This document shows, in pieces, positions 59,062-64,000 of a stretch of 64,000 nucleotides of DNA. A program made the translations under genes and the position numbers. Every line of letters starts with the position of its first letter. The first letter of the stretch is position 1. The stretch is from UBA1450 sp964452355 (lineage in GTDB: Bacteria; Patescibacteriota; Microgenomatia; UBA1406; GWC2-37-13), in the NCBI GenBank assembly GCA_964452355.1, contig CAYVKV010000003.1, forward strand, positions 1 to 64,000, given 5' to 3'. A model generated the notes under the pieces. That model was not told the DNA's origin and did not search any database. It saw only the letters and a list, made by a program, of their open reading frames with translations.

Positions 59062-59751
59062 ATGGGATATAAAGATAAATTACGTAGAGTTACGGATGAG
59101 GAAGCTAACATACGAAGAAAAAAAGCAATAGCATTTGCAACGCGTCCTGGAATTGAAATTGGATATGATAACCATCCTAAAACTTGGAAAATGACTGGTC
59201 ACGACAAACCAAATTCCTCATACCAAGAGCGGTTGCCAATATTTTCTAATAGAGATGACCAGCATGTTAATGCAATAGAACTTGTAGAACATTTAGTTTC
59301 TCAGGGGAATAACCCAACTATTCTAGATCTTGGTTGTGGCAAAGAAGCGCGAGCATTAGAGGAACTCCATCTATTGTATGGCACGTCTATTCAATTATGG
59401 GGATTAGATGTGAAGCCAATTGTTCCATCAAATCCTCGCGAAGGCATAGTTCTATTCCAGGGAAATATCGTGGAACTTTCAGAGTTAGTTCCCCCAAACA
59501 GCGTTGATGTTATAGTATCTACAGGAGCCTTATTATATCTTCATCATGAATACCCTAAATCAGTACTACTTGGTCAGATGAGTAGTAGACTAAAGATCGG
59601 TGGATTTGGTTTTGTCGAAGGATTAAATGTTAAGGATTATTTTATTGCCCACCTAAATGGTATTACACCGTATTTCCCAGACTTTCTTTATGATCAATTT
59701 GGCGTTGTATCAGGCGATTCTCAGTGCTCTTCGTTCCAAAGAATACGGTAG
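59062..59751 (+). CDS. SAM-dependent methyltransferase-like protein (class I)
   Basis: This 229-residue protein has motif I ILDLGCGKEARALEEL, an acidic end of strand 2 (LWGLDVKP), and DVIVSTGALLYLHHEY (motif IV region). MSSRLKIGGFGFVEGL follows as the post-motif loop. This is the Rossmann-type methyltransferase order. The acceptor is unknown. Base composition is AT-rich relative to its neighbours pyk and lepA, and the gene sits alone on its strand, suggesting later acquisition. Confidence 0.75.
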   Translation: MGYKDKLRRVTDEEANIRRKKAIAFATRPGIEIGYDNHPKTWKMTGHDKPNSSYQERLPIFSNRDDQHVNAIELVEHLVSQGNNPTILDLGCGKEARALEELHLLYGTSIQLWGLDVKPIVPSNPREGIVLFQGNIVELSELVPPNSVDVIVSTGALLYLHHEYPKSVLLGQMSSRLKIGGFGFVEGLNVKDYFIAHLNGITPYFPDFLYDQFGVVSGDSQCSSFQRIR

Positions 59752-59753
59752 TT

Positions 59754-61178
59754 TTAAATAATTCTTATCGTAGTAGCACCTTTTCCCTGACCCCACAAAT
59801 CACCATGAACAACAATAAATTTACTGTTCCGTTTTTGTTCAATTTTATCCTGTAGAAATCGTACTGCTTGTTTTATTGCAACCATCTCCGCATTGAGCGT
59901 ACTATCAAACTCGTATAGATATGGTCGAATGCCAAAATTTATGGTAAGAGACTCATAAACTCCTTGTGATGGAGTGAATGCATAAATGGGTACTTGAGGT
60001 CGATATCGCGAAAGGAGTCGTGCGGTATTGCCGGTTTGCGTAAATACAATAAACCCACTGATTGACTGTTTAGCAGCGACATACCGTCGATACAGATTGT
60101 AAGCTGTATCACAGATCATTGCACCAGTATCTTTTGCTGAATATTGAATATAACTTCGGATATCATGTTCTGGCTTTGGTTCATAAAACAGTGCGGTTTT
60201 CCTCATGACATCCACCGTTTTTTCCGGATACTTTCCTGAGGCGGTCTCTCCTGAAAGCATGATTGCATCAGTATAATCGTAGATGGCGTTTGCAATATCC
60301 GAAACCTCGGCTCGAGTTGGCAACGGTTGTGCAATCATCGATTGCAGCATTTGTGTTGCGGTTATGACAAATTTTCCCGCAATAAGACATTTTCGAATCA
60401 TCATTTTTTGATAAAATGGTACTTGCTCTATAGGAATTTCAACACCAAGGTCGCCACGGGCAACCATGATTCCATCGGTTGCATCAATAATTTTATCGAT
60501 ATTATCAAGCGATTTCTGTGTTTCAATTTTTGATACAACTAAACCGGTAACACCAAATTTCTTTGCCTCTTTGCGAAGTGTCTGGATGTCAGAGGGCGAT
60601 CTCACAAATGAAAGCGCAATAAAATCAACCTCATGTTTTGCGGCAAGTTTCAAACCTTCAAGATCTCGATCAATAAGAGAGGAGAGGGGAATATGTGCGC
60701 CGGGTATATTGAGAGATTTATTATTGAGAAGCACTCCTTCAGTATGAGATTTAAGGAATATATCGTTTCCTTTTTTCACCACCTCAAATGAAAACATACC
60801 ATCATCTGCAACAAGCACCTGTCCATGTTTTAAATGTTCAATTATTTCCGGGTGCGTGATGGAGAGTCCTTTCACTCCTTTTTGTGAGTACAATGCAGGT
60901 CCAAAGAGTATTTCTTCACCGATCTTAAGTGCAATTTTTTCAAACGGCATGGTGATTCGAATTTCAGGACCAGCAAGATCTATGAGCGTCCCAATGGGAA
61001 TTCCAAGTGAACGCGCAATCGAATTGACACGTTTTATTCGATCTGCATGCCATTCTACCGTGTTATGTTTAAAATTGAATCGGAATACGTTGACTCCTTT
61101 GTTTATGAGTGAAATTATTTTTTCTTCAGTGTCACAAGCGGGACCGATCGTTGCGATAATTTTCGTTAATTTATCCAT
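59754..61178 (-). CDS. pyk: Pyruvate kinase
   Basis: This enzyme converts PEP and ADP to pyruvate and ATP, a main ATP step of glycolysis. The length from ATG 61178 is 474 residues. It has KIIATIGPACDTEEKI, FRFNFKHNTVEWH (with Asn and His where other forms carry Asn and Ser/His), the active-site LVVSKIETQKSLDNI, IMVARGDLGVEIPIEQVPF, and AIMLSGETASGKYP. The C-terminal domain has FTQTGNTARLLSRYRP. It is probably transcribed with the upstream ahcY and PfkB genes. Confidence 0.95.
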   Translation of the reverse strand: MDKLTKIIATIGPACDTEEKIISLINKGVNVFRFNFKHNTVEWHADRIKRVNSIARSLGIPIGTLIDLAGPEIRITMPFEKIALKIGEEILFGPALYSQKGVKGLSITHPEIIEHLKHGQVLVADDGMFSFEVVKKGNDIFLKSHTEGVLLNNKSLNIPGAHIPLSSLIDRDLEGLKLAAKHEVDFIALSFVRSPSDIQTLRKEAKKFGVTGLVVSKIETQKSLDNIDKIIDATDGIMVARGDLGVEIPIEQVPFYQKMMIRKCLIAGKFVITATQMLQSMIAQPLPTRAEVSDIANAIYDYTDAIMLSGETASGKYPEKTVDVMRKTALFYEPKPEHDIRSYIQYSAKDTGAMICDTAYNLYRRYVAAKQSISGFIVFTQTGNTARLLSRYRPQVPIYAFTPSQGVYESLTINFGIRPYLYEFDSTLNAEMVAIKQAVRFLQDKIEQKRNSKFIVVHGDLWGQGKGATTIRII

Positions 61179-61234
61179 ATGAAGCAAACATTATACTGTC
61201 CAAATGAATAATAAACAATTGCTCTCTTTGGTTT

Positions 61235-62488
61235 TTATGTTCCTTCTTGCCAGCTATTGAGGTATGTTTTCTGCTCTTGCGTCAATACGTCAATCTGAAT
61301 TCCCCGACTTTTCAGTTTAAGTCGAGCAATTTCTGTATCAATTTTTGCAGGAAGCGCATACACTTTATACTCAAGTTTGCTTTTATTTTTCCAAATATAC
61401 TCGGCAGCCAAAGCCTGTCCTGCAAAACTCGTATCCATGACTGAGGCAGGATGTCCATCTGCAGCAGCAAGATTCACAAGTCGCCCCTCTCCAACAAGAT
61501 AGAGAATCTTCTTTCCGGCAGAATACTCATCAACCATTGGTCTGACTCTTCGCACTTTTTGAGACATCTTTTCAAGAGACTTTATGTTGATTTCAACATC
61601 AAAATGTCCTGATTGTGCAAGAATGATACCATCTTTTGCAACCTTCAAATGCCGCTCGTCGATTACGTGTTTGTTTCCCGTGACAGATACTGCAAAATCA
61701 GCAATGCGAATTGCTTGAGACAGTGTCATCACCTGATACCCATCCATGACCGCTTCAAGCGCTTTGATTGGATCAATCTCACAAACGATAACCAATGCGC
61801 CCATACCTCGTGCCCTCATCGCAATTCCTCGACCACACCATCCATAGCCACATACGACAAACACACTTCCCGCTATGAGTTTATTTGTTGATCGCATAAG
61901 TGCATCAATCGTAGACTGTCCCGTCCCATATCGATTGTCAAAAAGATGTTTGGTAAGATTGTCGTTCACCGCTAACACAGGAATTTTTAACGCATTGTCT
62001 TTCTCCATTGCTTTCAGTCGAATAACACCCGTTGTTGTTTCCTCTGTTGAACCAGTAACTTCACTTAATTGCTTCATTCGTTCTGAATGCAACATACTTA
62101 CCAAATCTGCGCCATCATCCATCGTTTGATTTGGACGCACGTCAAGAACTTGATTTAAGTGTTGATAATACGTTTTATTATTCTCACCCTTGATCGCAAA
62201 AACAGGGATTTTATAATCTTTAACAAGTGACGCGGCAACCTCGTCATTGGTCGAAAGGGGATTACTCGCACACAGATACACATCGGCGCCACCTTCTTTC
62301 AAGGTAATCATAAGATTTGCTGTTTCTGAGGTAACATGAAGACAGGCTGATAATTTTACCCCGTTAAGAGATTTATTTTTTTTAAAACGTTCTCGAATTT
62401 GCCTGAGAACTGGCATGTCTTTTTCCGCCCATTCAATGCGATTTTTCCCCGCAGCTGCAAGAGAGATATCTTTGATGTCGTATTTCAT
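61235..62488 (-). CDS. ahcY: Adenosylhomocysteinase
   Basis: This enzyme splits S-adenosylhomocysteine into adenosine and homocysteine, relieving product inhibition of methyltransferases. At 417 residues it has LSACLHVTSETANLMITLKE, CASNPLSTNDEVAASL, and ETTTGVIRLKAME. NDNLTKHLFDNRYGTGQST and the NAD-binding VVCGYGWCGRGIAMRARGMG follow. The C-terminus carries LNLA.-type VNLAAADGHPASVMD. The PfkB kinase gene ends 21 bases upstream on the same strand and may use the adenosine. Confidence 0.96.
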   Translation of the reverse strand: MKYDIKDISLAAAGKNRIEWAEKDMPVLRQIRERFKKNKSLNGVKLSACLHVTSETANLMITLKEGGADVYLCASNPLSTNDEVAASLVKDYKIPVFAIKGENNKTYYQHLNQVLDVRPNQTMDDGADLVSMLHSERMKQLSEVTGSTEETTTGVIRLKAMEKDNALKIPVLAVNDNLTKHLFDNRYGTGQSTIDALMRSTNKLIAGSVFVVCGYGWCGRGIAMRARGMGALVIVCEIDPIKALEAVMDGYQVMTLSQAIRIADFAVSVTGNKHVIDERHLKVAKDGIILAQSGHFDVEINIKSLEKMSQKVRRVRPMVDEYSAGKKILYLVGEGRLVNLAAADGHPASVMDTSFAGQALAAEYIWKNKSKLEYKVYALPAKIDTEIARLKLKSRGIQIDVLTQEQKTYLNSWQEGT

Positions 62489-62509
62489 ACGTTATTTCTT
62501 AAATAATAA

Positions 62510-63463
62510 TTATGTGATGACCGTTAATGATTGCGCACGATTTAAGATATCTTGACTCCTTGGGTTATGATTAATGGTCCCAACATGCTCAATTGCAAAA
62601 CTTGCGAGTGCGTTTCCTATCTTCAGTGAGTTTTCAAGAGACATTCCTTCAAGAAGTCCCCCAATAAACCCTCCGCGCCACGCATCACCTGCGCCGGTTG
62701 GGTCAATGATAGATTCTATAGGATATCCTCCGATTGCACAATCAAATGAATCGGATTGGAAATGAATACCCTTTGAGCCAAGGGTCGTAATGAGTCCCGC
62801 TTCCTTTGGGATAATATTCAAAATTGTTCGTTTTAATCTTCGCTCAATCTGGGCAATCTCATAATCATTGCCAACAACAAATCTCGCCGAGCGAATACCT
62901 TCTTCAAGATCTTTATCTGAGATAAACGTGAGTGACATTCCGGGATCATACAGATAGGCAATACTGTTTTCAATACAATACTTTTGAACATGGAGAAATG
63001 CATCCGCATGATTTGCTGAAATGACAAAAAGGGGAGAGCCTTCAGAATATTTTTTAAAATCAATATCTTTGCCTCGTACTCCCGCTCCATAATAATATCC
63101 CCATATTTGATTACCCGCTTTGTCCGTCATCACTTTTCCCGTTGAAGTATACAAATTGCCGTCGATAATTGATCCGGAGTAATCTATCTTTTTTTCTTTA
63201 AACATCCGAGTAATATCGTCATGATCTTTGCCCATTGCGCCAAGCACGGAAACCTCTGAAGAGGTACAAATTGAGGTGTTGTATGCAATATTGGTAGCCG
63301 TGCCACCGAGATGTTTTGCAAGCTTATCAACGACAAACGAAACATTAATTTGGTGCAGTTTTTCCGGATGAAAATGATCTTTGAAAAATCCCGGAAAATC
63401 CATAATTTCATCATAGGCTATGGAGCCGGTGACAATTACTGAAGAATAGGTATATTGGTTCAT
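62510..63463 (-). CDS. PfkB-family carbohydrate/nucleoside kinase (adenosine kinase candidate)
   Basis: This 317-residue ribokinase-fold kinase has VTGSIAYDEIMDFPG at the start, HLGGTATNIAYN (substrate site), GAMGKDHDDI, and TLGSKG. The C-terminal anion hole and catalytic base are in DPTGAGDAWRGGF. Sitting just upstream of ahcY, it fits adenosine kinase: SAH hydrolysis gives adenosine and the kinase returns it as AMP. The family also holds ribokinases and fructokinases, so the substrate is inferred from context. Confidence 0.85.
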   Translation of the reverse strand: MNQYTYSSVIVTGSIAYDEIMDFPGFFKDHFHPEKLHQINVSFVVDKLAKHLGGTATNIAYNTSICTSSEVSVLGAMGKDHDDITRMFKEKKIDYSGSIIDGNLYTSTGKVMTDKAGNQIWGYYYGAGVRGKDIDFKKYSEGSPLFVISANHADAFLHVQKYCIENSIAYLYDPGMSLTFISDKDLEEGIRSARFVVGNDYEIAQIERRLKRTILNIIPKEAGLITTLGSKGIHFQSDSFDCAIGGYPIESIIDPTGAGDAWRGGFIGGLLEGMSLENSLKIGNALASFAIEHVGTINHNPRSQDILNRAQSLTVIT

Positions 63464-63499
63464 GATTAGTAAGTGAAAATAAAAATACCATTATACATA

Positions 63500-64000
63500 T
63501 TATTGAGAAAGACCTCTCATTCCTTTTAGAGCAGTTTCGTTTGTTGGGTCCAGTTCAAGAGCCTTTTGATATGATTTCCGAGCTAATTCATTCTCTCCTT
63601 TATTCATATATACCGTGCCAAGATTAACATAAAGCTCGGGATATGTTGGATACACTTCAATTGCATGAAGCGTATATTTTTCAGATGTCTCAAAATCTCC
63701 CTTTTCAAAATACATTGCAGCTATATTTTGATAGGATTGCCACAATGCAGGGTTGAGCTCAACTGCTTTCAAATAATATTTTTCTGCTTCCTCATTCTTT
63801 CCCGCTTGTCTAAATATATTGGCAAGATTGTGATGTGCATCTGGATAACTGGGACTCAATTCTATTGCACGGCTAAACTCCTGAGCGGCACTTTGAAGAT
63901 CGCCGATCCGCGCATAGTAGTCTCCCAGATTATTGTGCGTTTTTGGATCAGATGGAGATGCTTTTCCGGTTGCAATCCATAATTTGTCTTCATTTTGCCA
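63500..64000 (-). CDS. Tetratricopeptide-repeat protein (partial, C-terminal part)
   Basis: The open frame enters from beyond 64000 and ends at 63500, giving about 166 codons. About four and a half TPR units are visible: PKTHNNLGDYYARIGDLQSA, PDAHHNLANIFRQAGKNEEA, WQSYQNIAAMYFEKGDFETS and PELYVNLGTVYMNKGENELA. Each has the G/A/Y spacing and Pro between helices typical of TPR. It is a protein-protein interaction module. In CPR genomes such tails often sit on larger membrane proteins, but the N-terminus is outside the window. Confidence 0.85.
   Translation of the reverse strand, partial: WQNEDKLWIATGKASPSDPKTHNNLGDYYARIGDLQSAAQEFSRAIELSPSYPDAHHNLANIFRQAGKNEEAEKYYLKAVELNPALWQSYQNIAAMYFEKGDFETSEKYTLHAIEVYPTYPELYVNLGTVYMNKGENELARKSYQKALELDPTNETALKGMRGLSQ

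Overview
The window looks like chromosomal DNA from a Candidate Phyla Radiation (Patescibacteria) bacterium, most likely of the Microgenomates side. The evidence is compact and AT-rich coding with many 1-30 bp gaps, very short versions of conserved proteins (EF-Ts of 151 aa, a release factor without its N-terminal domain, YbeY without its histidine tail), rpsF-ssb-rpsR not followed by rplI, and many CPR-style membrane or charged proteins of unknown function. UGA is used as a normal stop, so the standard bacterial code applies. The lineage is an inference from gene content; no tree could be made.

Layout. Positions 1-20 are the 3' end of a 16S rRNA that is not followed by 23S. Positions 0.1-8.1 kb hold an aldehyde dehydrogenase, a SAM-hydrolase-family protein, tRNA-Ile and tRNA-Val, a membrane-anchored double-AAA Clp-like ATPase, a HAD phosphatase, tmk, a Big_1-type surface protein and galU. 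Positions 8.1-18.1 kb are core: rpsB-tsf-frr, a site-2 protease, a cytidylate-kinase-like protein, a T-box-controlled proS, a DHH-type protein, rpsU, ybeY-like, dnaX, ybaB and prs. Positions 18.1-22.5 kb hold a kinase-like orphan behind a riboswitch-like attenuator, recR, RNase J, a MIP18/DUF59 protein and tRNA-Pro.

Positions 22.5-32.4 kb form an accessory region. It opens with a 19-bp duplication of the tRNA-Pro 3' end flanking a peptidase S51 gene and a BRO/DinD-like gene, a probable small integrated element. Further on are dispersed palindromic repeats, a pseudogene fragment of a neighbouring kinase, small membrane proteins, flavin/FMN-type enzymes and a prepilin.

Positions 32.4-64 kb return to core functions: cysS, a MurF-like ligase, ADP-forming acyl-CoA synthetase, a PMT-type glycosyltransferase, rpsF-ssb-rpsR, Ctp and HtrA proteases, hisS-prfA-rpmE, an L10-leader-controlled rplJ-rplL, gyrB-ppa-RDD-gyrA-folD-miaA, two paralogous Thr/Pro-rich surface proteins, lepA, a methyltransferase, pyk, ahcY with a PfkB kinase (SAH and adenosine recycling), and a TPR protein cut by the window end.

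The most promising undescribed item is the leader at about 18989-19120 on the minus strand. It has a consensus promoter, a closed 5' domain, an intrinsic terminator, and a 16-bp alternative helix that excludes both, all directly in front of an orphan kinase-like gene.
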